From Lachnospiraceae bacterium (GTDB lineage Bacteria > Bacillota > Clostridia > Lachnospirales > Lachnospiraceae), in assembly GCA_023664345.1 (NCBI GenBank), contig JAMPFQ010000010.1, forward strand, positions 56,990-120,989: DNA of 64,000 nt, in the 5' to 3' direction. Below, one piece after another: positions 57,819-64,000 of this stretch. The notes beneath the pieces are model-generated. The model was not told the DNA's origin. It saw only the letters and a list, made by a program, of their open reading frames with translations, and searched no databases. The number at the start of each line of letters is the position of its first letter. Positions within the stretch are counted from its first letter, which is position 1. The translations under genes were made by a program, and so were the position numbers.

Positions 57819-58640
57819 TTAGCACAATAATAAAATATGTCCAGAAAGCGGTGTCCTGAACGCGGTGGCACATGGAATATCAAGGCGCAGTCTTTCATGG
57901 TTCCGGCGTAGGGAAAACAGCATGGGTACGTGGACGGCCCATGCCCTTTTTCCTGTAATGTGGGCATGGCATCAGCAGGGATTTCCGCAAACAGGATTGT
58001 CCTGCCTGATACGGAAAAGCTGTTTTTCAGGAGGCATCATCCAGACTGGTTGTGAATGCCACAGGCATCCCTGAAACACTTTACAGGGATCAGGATGATC
58101 ACGGGCAAACATGCAGAAAGGGGGATTCCCGTAAATGCCCCATCATCATGTTCCACGCAAAAAAGCCGTTTTCAGGCGGCGTCAACCAGACTGGTTGTGG
58201 AATGCCGCAGGCGTCCGGAAACGGGCAGGGGATTCCACAAGGCAGACGGGGATTCCAGGAAACGGGAAGGGAGGATCCCGTTAAAAACAGCACGGGATTT
58301 TATTGCAATTCTTCTATTATTCGCAATTCCAAAAATCAGAATAAAAGGGATTTTTTCAGAAATCACCCTACTTTTTCCCCTGAAAATGGCCATTCCATGG
58401 AAAAAAGTGGGTGGGTATCCCCCACTTTTCCATTTTTTAGACCAAATAGTCTAGGAAATGGAAAACCAATTTTTAGACTAAGGTCAGAAATGGTCTTCCC
58501 ATACGGGCGGTTCCATACCCAAAAAGGGCAGGCGTATAAGCGGTCAGTGATAAGTTCATCCTTTTATGCCTGCCTTTTCCACCTCCATGTATGGGGGCGT
58601 GGCATTCATGCAGGCAGCACCGGATGTCATGGCATGCCCG
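57819..58640. other. Non-coding part of the insertion, with a duplicated 56-bp segment
   Basis: No supported gene. A segment at 58015-58070 is repeated in diverged form at 58161-58216 (146 bases apart), sharing CCAGACTGGTTGTG and CAGG-GTCC-type ends. A hairpin at 58398-58438 (AAGTGGG/CCCACTT with flanking GGAAA/TTTCC) with T runs on both strands can terminate the XRE gene. Open frames of 132 and 308 codons here overlap each other and look random. Confidence 0.55.
58398..58438 (-). terminator. Terminator downstream of the XRE gene in the insertion
   Basis: Minus strand: GGAAAAGTGGG and its partner form a stem around GGATACCCA, followed by TTTTTT. It also has T-rich sequence on the plus side and includes the TGGGTATCCCCCA motif found three times in the element. 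Confidence 0.55.
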
Positions 58641-58937
58641 TTATACTGATTTGCACAGGCCTGTTTCCTGGCACACAGGTTTTTGGTCAGATACTCTTTT
58701 CCTTTTACAGGCCATATTGGATTCATTCCGTGGATACGGGGTCTGCACATCCGTCAGGCCTGCCAGATAATCCATGCTCGTCCCCAATGCAAGGGCAATC
58801 TTCCTGCACTGTTCAAACGTATAATATCTTTTCCCGTTCTCGATTTTTGAGTAGTCACTCTGGTCAATCCCTGTCAGGATCTGCATCTTTAGCTGCGTAT
58901 AGCCTTTTGCCTTCCTCATTTCTTTCAACCGGTTCAT
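58641..58937 (-). CDS. XRE-family helix-turn-helix regulator (insertion cargo)
   Basis: A 98-residue Cro/C1-type protein: MNRLKEMRKAKGYTQLKMQI, DQSDYSKIENGKR and LALGTSMDYLAGLTD, a compact phage-repressor-like domain ending near residue 68. The last 30 residues are basic and Cys-containing and seem unrelated to the domain. AGGAGGG lies about 9 bases upstream of the ATG. It is divergent from the 143-residue gene, with 150 bases between them, and may regulate that gene or itself. Confidence 0.85.
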   Translation of the reverse strand: MNRLKEMRKAKGYTQLKMQILTGIDQSDYSKIENGKRYYTFEQCRKIALALGTSMDYLAGLTDVQTPYPRNESNMACKRKRVSDQKPVCQETGLCKSV

Positions 58938-59091
58938 TTTTCCACCCTCCTGCCTTTTTCATAATTATGGCATTTTGACCTATTGACATTAGGGTGATTC
59001 TGACCTATTATTAAAAGGCAGCATATACCGGCTACATCAGGGAATATGCAACCCTGATATATATATTCAAAAGAAGAAAGGCGGCATGCGG

Positions 59092-59523
59092 ATGGACAAT
59101 ACGGCAAAACAGGCATGGAAATACATCAGGACATTGAACTACTATGCCAGGGCTTGGAAGATGCCTTTGGAAGATCTGATTTATGGTCTTTTGGATGACA
59201 TGAAGGAGAAAGGATCATATGACGACAGGCAGCAGTTCATTGACGGTATCAGGCGTTTGAAATTCAGGAAATGGCTGGCAGGGTACATAGAGATAAGCCA
59301 GGTACCAGAAGAAAAGATCGTGCTTGATAATGTCAGGATGAACATATTTTTCAGGATATGGTTCTGGATACCCTATAAATGGGGAGGCGGCAATACGGAG
59401 GACGACATAAACAGCAGGACGCTGAAAGAAACGGAAGCCAAGCCAGACAAGATACAGCTGTGTGCAAACATAGCCACGATAATCACGGCAGTCATCGCCA
59501 TCATCGAGTTTATCAGGGTCTGA
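59092..59523 (+). CDS. Unknown protein with C-terminal membrane segment (insertion cargo)
   Basis: A 143-residue protein. The soluble N-terminal region is helical and rich in aromatic and charged residues (WKYIRTLNYYARAWKMPLED). A polar linker follows, then one hydrophobic C-terminal segment (about residues 122-141, CANIATIITAVIAIIEFIRV), so it may be tail-anchored. AAGGCGG (59078-59084) supports ATG 59092 over ATG 59086. No family is recognised. The divergent XRE gene is a candidate regulator. Confidence 0.65.
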   Translation: MDNTAKQAWKYIRTLNYYARAWKMPLEDLIYGLLDDMKEKGSYDDRQQFIDGIRRLKFRKWLAGYIEISQVPEEKIVLDNVRMNIFFRIWFWIPYKWGGGNTEDDINSRTLKETEAKPDKIQLCANIATIITAVIAIIEFIRV

Positions 59524-59909
59524 TGTCCTGGCACGGATTCACGGGACGCCGTGGGTATCCCCCAAACGGCTGTTAGTGGAAAGGAAAGCAGGCGGGAAGG
59601 ACAGGATTGCGGATATCATCCCAGGAACCATCTTTTCCGTTCCTGCACCCGCACACAAAACTATAAGTTGCAATATATAACTCTAAGTGTTATAATATGG
59701 CTATGTCCCGGGACATACGGAACCCGCAGTATGAAGGGACAGAATGGGAAAAGAACTGCCCCACATACAGCAGAATCTTCCTGCATCACGCTGAAAAGGA
59801 AATGCCTGCCATCAGTGTTGCAGACCCTTGCGGAAACGGCGATACAGGCCATGAAAGCGGCAGGAATCACGGTATAGGCGCATGACCCGTGGAAAGAAAG
59901 GAGTGGCTG
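59524..59909 (+). other. Gap in the insertion with a promoter but no clear gene
   Basis: Open frames of 62 codons (59697) and 108 codons overlap in different frames. The 62-codon frame starts directly after a -10 box, so it would lack a leader. It may be a decayed gene; I do not call a CDS. Confidence 0.4.
59668..59696 (+). promoter_or_regulatory. Promoter for the coiled-coil gene
   Basis: TTGCAA (59668-59673), 17 bases, TATAAT (59691-59696). It lies 214 bases before the start codon of the 171-residue protein, leaving a long leader. Confidence 0.65.
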
Positions 59910-60425
59910 ATGAAAAATAAAGCCCTTACAGTTATTTTGGCGTTTGCCCTGATATGTCTTGCAGGATTGAGCATCTTCTTGTTCTGGAACCTACGGAAAG
60001 CAAAAGAACAGGCGGCAGTATTCAGCGAAAATGTAATCTCCGCTGACGAGGAACTGGACAGCCTGAAGGAACAGCTTGAAGCCCTTGAAAGCTTGCAGGA
60101 GCAGGCGGCAGGCTTGAGCCGCGAACTGGAAGAAAGCGCGGCAAAAGTCAAAGACCTCGAGGACACAATCAGCGAGGGCAATGCGCAGATAGCGAAATTG
60201 CAGAGCACGATAGATGAAAACGCCGCCACGATTGCGGAATTGGAGCAACAGTTGAACGAAGCGCAGCGATCGCAGACAAACAGTAGTGGGAACAGCAATC
60301 CTTCTTCCAACAACAGCAGTACGCCTATAAACACTATGCCTGGTGGAGCAAACTTCAATCCTGATTCATCAGGAATAGGCACAGGTGCGGCACCAGGTAC
60401 ATTAGGCGTAGGTACTTTTGAATAA
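59910..60425 (+). CDS. Membrane-anchored coiled-coil protein (insertion cargo)
   Basis: A 171-residue protein with an N-terminal signal anchor (about residues 5-27, LTVILAFALICLAGLSIFLF), a long Glu/Lys/Leu/Ala coiled coil (about 30-125) and a Ser/Asn/Gly/Pro-rich tail. The main part is therefore probably outside the cell. AAAGGAG lies 6 bases before ATG 59910. It has its own promoter upstream and a strong terminator after it. No family is recognised. Confidence 0.7.
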   Translation: MKNKALTVILAFALICLAGLSIFLFWNLRKAKEQAAVFSENVISADEELDSLKEQLEALESLQEQAAGLSRELEESAAKVKDLEDTISEGNAQIAKLQSTIDENAATIAELEQQLNEAQRSQTNSSGNSNPSSNNSSTPINTMPGGANFNPDSSGIGTGAAPGTLGVGTFE

Positions 60426-60448
60426 AAAGTAAATAAGCCGATAGCATC

Positions 60449-60474
60449 AAGGCGTGGTAATTACCGCGCCTTTT
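60449..60474 (+). terminator. Terminator after the coiled-coil gene
   Basis: AAGGCGTGGT (60449-60458) pairs with ACCGCGCCTT (about 60463-60472) around AATT, followed by TT. Confidence 0.85.
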
Positions 60475-60870
60475 GCCGTTGTACGGATTTACAGGCAAAA
60501 CAAGTAGGCGTTCCCATGTAGTGAGGGTTTTTGATTTTCGTCCCTTTTTTGCAAAACGCAAAGAGAATCTGCTGATATTTTGATATTTCGCCAATTTTGC
60601 CCTGACGTGTGCTTGATATGTGATAAGCTTTGAAATTTCTATGTTTCAACTACTTTTTTGAATTTCCCACAAAAAAGACATATGCATCTCCCTTAGAAGT
60701 GATAAGAATTTTAAAATGCATAACTGATTTGAGAATCATAGCATGGTATTTATATTTATAGCAGATAATTGACAGAGAAAAAAATTAACCCCCCCACTAT
60801 TTTGGGGATAGTTAGGGGGGTATTTTCATGCGCTAAATTGTCCAAATTGTTTGCTAAATTTATGACATTG
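60475..60870. other. Right end of the insertion, no gene seen
   Basis: AT-rich sequence with a strong hairpin at 60788-60828: ACCCCCC and ACTAT arms pair with ATAGT and GGGGGGT, followed by ATTTT. It probably insulates the insertion's right end. AATTTAGC-like and AATTTGGAC-like subterminal repeats lie next to the terminal inverted repeat. Confidence 0.6.
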
Positions 60871-60880
60871 GGTTGCCAGG

Positions 60881-62257
60881 GGGCGGTATAACGATAAGGG
60901 CATCTGCCCTGGCTGCGGGCGGGAGTTTACAATGAAATCGCGGGGGCGCAGGGGATACCTGTGTGACTCTGAGACCTGCCAGGTAGTCCAGAAGACGGGG
61001 CCTGATGAGGCAGTCATAAGGATCATAAAATGCCGTTATGTTTATAAAACGGATGATACCTCGGAAAAGCAGGTCTATGAAAATGCCCGTTTTTTTGTCA
61101 AAAGAAAAGAGACAGGCGGCATACAGCTTGACAGCTATTATAACTCTTACGGCAGCGGGCTCCTTACCCCATGGAGACGTGGGCTCAGGCCCGTATTCAG
61201 CCAATGGCAGTATAGCTTTGAGGCGGATATATGCGGGCATGTTTACTGCGGCAACCTCCCGGGAGCATTGGAGGGTACGCCGTGGCAGTACTGCCCCATC
61301 GGGCAGTTTTATGGGCATATCCGTGAGAATATGGAGATGAGGCCGTTCCTGTCCGCATACCTTGACCATCCGAAGCTTGAGCATATGGTCAAGACGGGCT
61401 TTTATATGTTGGCGGCGGATCTGGTTTACCATGGGGATTACAGCCATATCCTGGATGAATCACAGGACAGGACGCACCGGCTGCTCAGGGTGATGGCAGA
61501 GGACATCCCTTTCCTGCGGCATCTGGACCCGGACATGTCCACTCTAAAAATATTCCAGGGATACTGCAGGATGAACCTGAAGGACCGGCAGAAGCTGCTG
61601 CTCTGGCAGATTAGTAATAAAGTGGGAAGGGATATAATGGAGATCTTAGTGCATATGATGCCGCACAAGATGATGCGTTATCTGGACAGCCAGTATTCTT
61701 TCCTGTCTTTGCGCAGGAACCAGTACGGCAGCCTGAGATATCCTTCCATGCAGGAGCTTGTCAGCGAATACAGGGATTACCTGGATATGTGTGTGAAACA
61801 GGGTTACGATATGCGCAACAGCTTTGTGCTGTACCCGAAAGACCTGCAGAAATCCCATGACAAGGCTGCCCACCGGATCAAGATGAAAGCGGATGCCAAA
61901 ATGCGCCGGGATTTTAAGGCAGCTTATAAGAGCATCATGCAGCGGATGGACTTTGAAATGGACGGGATGAAAATACTATACCCTGCCACGCCGGACGAGA
62001 TCATTGCGGAAGGCCATGCCCTGCACCATTGCGTGGGCGGCTATGTGGAACGTGTCGCAAGGAAGGAGTGCATCATCCTGTTCCTCCGCAGATGCGGGGA
62101 AGAATCAAAGCCCTTTTACACCATTGAGGTGAAGGGGAGGGAAGTTACCCAGGTGCGGGGGATGAAAAATGATCCCCCGACGCCAAAGGTAGAAAGCTTT
62201 ATGGAGCAGTGGGAGAAAGAAGTGCTTGCGGCGCCTGTGGCGAGGGCGGCCGCATAA
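60881..62257 (+). pseudogene. PcfJ-like gene, 3' part
   Basis: It continues the split pcfJ reading frame after the direct repeat: GRYNDKGICPGCGREF completes the zinc ribbon, then KSRGRRGYLCDSETCQVVQK. The C-terminal PcfJ core has EGHALHHCVGGYVERVA, a FLRRC strand, TIEV and VTQVRGMKND. An ATG at 60932 could allow translation of a 441-residue product without the N-terminal third, but it splits the zinc ribbon and has no clear ribosome binding site. Function of PcfJ is unknown; it is tied to conjugative elements. A terminator follows at 62268. Confidence 0.8.
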
Positions 62258-62267
62258 AGAAGGTGTA

Positions 62268-62296
62268 CCGGGTGTCCGAAAGGATACCCGGCTTTT
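62268..62296 (+). terminator. Terminator after pcfJ
   Basis: CCGGGTGTCC (62268-62277), a GAAA tetraloop and GGATACCCGG (62282-62291), then CTTTT. Confidence 0.85.
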
Positions 62297-62368
62297 GTAA
62301 AGGGAGCTGTAAGAGGAAACAGGACAGAATGGGACTAAAAACCCAGCAAGAAGATCAGGAGGATAGAA

Positions 62369-63001
62369 ATGGGACAAAGGACAATGATGAAATTATCGGC
62401 ATCGGAAAACTGTGTCTTTGTATGGACAGTTTCCAGGGGGTTCCGTTCCCCGCACAGGTTCGGCATATCAAAGCAGGAACTCCGGACACTGGAAGAGGAA
62501 AGGCATATTATTGCATCGGATATCCATTCTTTTGCGGATCTGCGCCTTGGGCAGTCCGGGAGAGGGGAGCCTGGGGATATGCTGGACGTTGAGTTTACAT
62601 GGCTTAGCGATAACGGGGGCAGGATGGTTTCCGGAAGGGAGGAGACCCTGCATATGCCGTATAGGAAATTTAGGGAAGCAGTGGAAAAGAGTGAACAGAT
62701 TGGAGGTGCAAGTGTAGAGCTGCTGTCCTCGGAAGAAAAGCCTGCACCGAGGATTGAATTTCAGAGCAGGAAGAACCTGCGGGCAGTCACGGAGGTAAAA
62801 ATACTGCGGAAAAAGCTAGGGAGATTCCTCAATGCTCATTTCGCCTGGAAAGGCAGCAGGAAGATTGTAGTTTATGATGATTTTGAGCCTTACAGCTTTT
62901 TTTTCATCGAGGAGACACCGAGAGGGGCCGGGATCTGTGGGGGGATTATCCTGCATGGGCGGGAGGATCTGCGGAAGGCATATTATGGTATTCACACCTG
63001 A
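62369..63001 (+). CDS. Unknown element protein (210 residues)
   Basis: A soluble protein starting MGQRTMMKLSASENCVFVWT, 6 bases after AGGAGG. It is mixed alpha/beta by appearance, with a basic C-terminal half (FQSRKNLRAVTEVKILRKKL) and an aromatic-rich end (YDDFEPYSFFFIEE). No Cys clusters, membrane segments or known motifs are seen. A terminator lies before it (62268), so its transcription may start in the short gap. No function is assigned. Confidence 0.65.
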   Translation: MGQRTMMKLSASENCVFVWTVSRGFRSPHRFGISKQELRTLEEERHIIASDIHSFADLRLGQSGRGEPGDMLDVEFTWLSDNGGRMVSGREETLHMPYRKFREAVEKSEQIGGASVELLSSEEKPAPRIEFQSRKNLRAVTEVKILRKKLGRFLNAHFAWKGSRKIVVYDDFEPYSFFFIEETPRGAGICGGIILHGREDLRKAYYGIHT

Positions 63002-63076
63002 TATCCAATGTGGATTGTACACAGGTCGATTGTAAGGAATGGCTAACCAGAAAAGATAAGGAGGCGGAAAAGTCTA

Positions 63077-63514
63077 ATGAATCTTGTAAAATGTTTGAAC
63101 TGCGGGCATGAGTTTTCCCTTGAAAAAGTCTGTGGAAATGATGAGAGCAGGTTTACCATCTGTCCTAAATGTGGAAGTTCATTCGGGACGGATCAAGAGG
63201 TCGAACTGAGCGACAGGCAAATCGAGCGGATTGATGAAGTACATAATGCGGTATACGAAATGTGCAAGGCTCTGACAGAAAATGAGGACTTGGAGTGGGA
63301 TATGTACTTCATTGGGGAAATTGCAGATTTTGCAGCCAATATATTAGTATCAGTGGGCAATAAAGTACGGTACCCTGCAGTGGTTACTGAAAGCAATGGC
63401 AGGCAGTATATTGTAGAATACCATGGGGAAGAAATTCCGGAAGATGCTGAGACAAGGAACGATGGAGAAAACGGACCGGGAACCTGTTCGGACATAACAT
63501 CAAGTGTTTCATAA
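63077..63514 (+). CDS. Zinc-ribbon protein of unknown function
   Basis: A 145-residue protein with an N-terminal four-Cys zinc ribbon (CLNCGHEF near residue 6 and CPKCGSSF near 30), an acidic helical middle (about 40-90) and a polar Ser/Glu-rich end. AAGGAGG lies upstream at about 13-base spacing. A clear terminator follows. No family is recognised. The ribbon suggests nucleic-acid binding or a structural role. Confidence 0.65.
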   Translation: MNLVKCLNCGHEFSLEKVCGNDESRFTICPKCGSSFGTDQEVELSDRQIERIDEVHNAVYEMCKALTENEDLEWDMYFIGEIADFAANILVSVGNKVRYPAVVTESNGRQYIVEYHGEEIPEDAETRNDGENGPGTCSDITSSVS

Positions 63515-63523
63515 TTAAGTGGA

Positions 63524-63561
63524 AAACAGCAGATCATGGAAATGTGGTCTGCTGTTTTTTT
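63524..63561 (+). terminator. Terminator before the parM-like gene
   Basis: AAACAGCAGA (63524-63533) pairs with TCTGCTGTTT (63548-63557), followed by a T run. Confidence 0.88.
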
Positions 63562-63632
63562 GCCTTTTTGTTGAAAAAGGCGTAATCCGTGCGTAAAGGA
63601 TATATATAAACCGAAAAAGGAGGCAAAAAACT

Positions 63633-64000
63633 ATGTTAATTGCAATCGACCATGGGAATAAGCAGATGAAAATCTCTTGCCGCCCGCCCTTTGTGTCAGG
63701 GCTGGCAGAGAGTACCACAAAGCCTTTTGGCAGCGATATACTAATGTACCAAGACAAATATTACACGCTGTCAAACCAGCGCATTCCGTATAAGAGGGAC
63801 AAAACGGAGGATGACCGCTTCTTTATCCTTACCCTGTTCGGGATTGCGCAGGAACTTCAGGCAAAGGGGATATACGGAGAGAACACGCAGCGTATCCAGC
63901 TTGCGGTAGGTCTGCCGCCGGCGCATTACGGGGCGCAGAACAAGCCATTTACCCGGTACTTTTTGGACAGGGGTGTGGTAAAATTTACTTATAGGAACCG
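63633..64000 (+). CDS. ParM/StbA-like actin-family segregation protein, 5' part
   Basis: The first 122 codons of an actin-like ATPase, cut by the window end. It starts MLIAIDHGNKQMKISCRPPF (phosphate-1 loop IDHGN), then FVSGLAES, RFFILTLFGIAQEL and IQLAVGLPPAHYG. This fits ParM/StbA-type plasmid partition proteins and indicates that the element may have a plasmid-like phase. AAAAAGGAGG lies about 10 bases upstream. A DNA-binding adaptor (ParR-like) would be expected further right, outside the window. Confidence 0.85.
   Translation, partial: MLIAIDHGNKQMKISCRPPFVSGLAESTTKPFGSDILMYQDKYYTLSNQRIPYKRDKTEDDRFFILTLFGIAQELQAKGIYGENTQRIQLAVGLPPAHYGAQNKPFTRYFLDRGVVKFTYRN

Larger units (their letters stand above)
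57723..60870. mobile_element. Transposon-like insertion in pcfJ without visible transposase (MIC-like)
   Basis: Ends: CAATGTCATTTAGTTAAAAT at the left and the complement of CAATGTCATAAATTTAGCAA at the right. That gives a perfect 9-base terminal inverted repeat with looser similarity beyond. The insertion is flanked by direct repeats GGTTGCCAGG (57713-57722 and 60871-60880), a 10-base target duplication as made by IS4/IS231-type elements. Inside are an XRE regulator, two small membrane-associated proteins and non-coding sequence, but no transposase. This matches the idea of a mobile insertion cassette moved in trans. Confidence 0.8.
44187..64000. mobile_element. Integrated element (ICE/plasmid-like) at tRNA-Arg, left part
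   Basis: It begins after tRNA-Arg with integrase and excisionase genes reading toward the tRNA. It then carries YqaJ nuclease, RecD2-like helicase, primase, PcfK/PcfJ-like and ParM-like genes, a set typical of conjugative or plasmid-derived elements. The right end, the second attachment site and any transfer genes lie beyond the window, so the element class is inferred. Confidence 0.8.

Noticed and set aside
58052-58978. 308-codon open frame in the insertion
   Set aside because: It overlaps the XRE gene on the other strand, has a Ser/Phe/His-rich random-looking composition, and lacks a ribosome binding site.
59697-59885. 62-codon open frame after a good promoter
   Set aside because: The ATG touches the -10 box, so there would be no leader; it overlaps another frame of similar quality. 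Possibly a decayed gene.
57723-60870. Group II intron or intein interrupting pcfJ
   Set aside because: The ends are inverted repeats with a target duplication, no reverse transcriptase or maturase is seen, and the frame inside is closed, which excludes an intein.

Overview
The window is the replication-origin region of a chromosome from a Clostridia bacterium, most likely Lachnospiraceae. This rests on the order gyrA-gyrB-recF-yaaA-dnaN-dnaA / oriC / rpmH-rnpA-yidD-yidC-jag-mnmE-mnmG-rsmG, followed by parA-parB-DUF4446, and on DUF3881 beside serS. The taxon is inferred from gene order and recalled family distribution; no search was run.

Layout. 1-7.9 kb (plus strand): 3' part of mutS2, an OmpR-type two-component pair, a broken Uma2 gene, a small membrane protein and a large solute-binding lipoprotein. 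7.9-18.4 kb (mostly minus): a hybrid histidine kinase with two receiver domains, a soluble chemoreceptor with a CZB domain, a BlaI/BlaR-type pair, an XRE regulator, an unknown protein and TcdA. 18.5-27.5 kb (minus): the gyrA-to-dnaA block. 27.5-27.8 kb: oriC with eight DnaA-box-like sites. 27.8-44.1 kb (plus): ribosomal protein L34, RNase P protein, membrane insertion, tRNA modification, a DegS/DegU-like pair, two perfect parS sites, ParAB, an HD-GYP protein, SerS and two conserved unknowns, ending at tRNA-Arg(CCT). Genes on both sides of oriC mostly point away from it.

44.2-64.0 kb: left part of an integrated element at the 3' side of tRNA-Arg. It has a tyrosine integrase, an excisionase, a recombination and replication set (YqaJ nuclease, a companion protein with a long repeat linker, RecD2-like helicase, CHC2/Toprim primase fused to a YodL-like tail), PcfK/PcfJ-like proteins and the start of a ParM-like actin. 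It looks like an ICE or plasmid-like element; conjugation genes and the right end lie outside the window.

Points that ordinary annotation would miss: (1) two paralogous promoter-RNA-terminator units in the element (46.6 and 48.5 kb) with compensatory stem changes, possibly a new attenuator or small RNA family; (2) pcfJ is split by a 3148-bp insertion with CAATGTCAT terminal inverted repeats and a 10-bp direct repeat, carrying passenger genes but no visible transposase, so resembling a mobile insertion cassette; (3) two dispersed hairpin repeat families that sit at gene 3' ends and supply stop codons or C-termini, one amplified as a 124/125-bp tandem array; (4) a parS site built into a terminator; (5) a perfect-consensus promoter inside the DUF3881 gene, apparently for the tRNA that abuts its stop codon.
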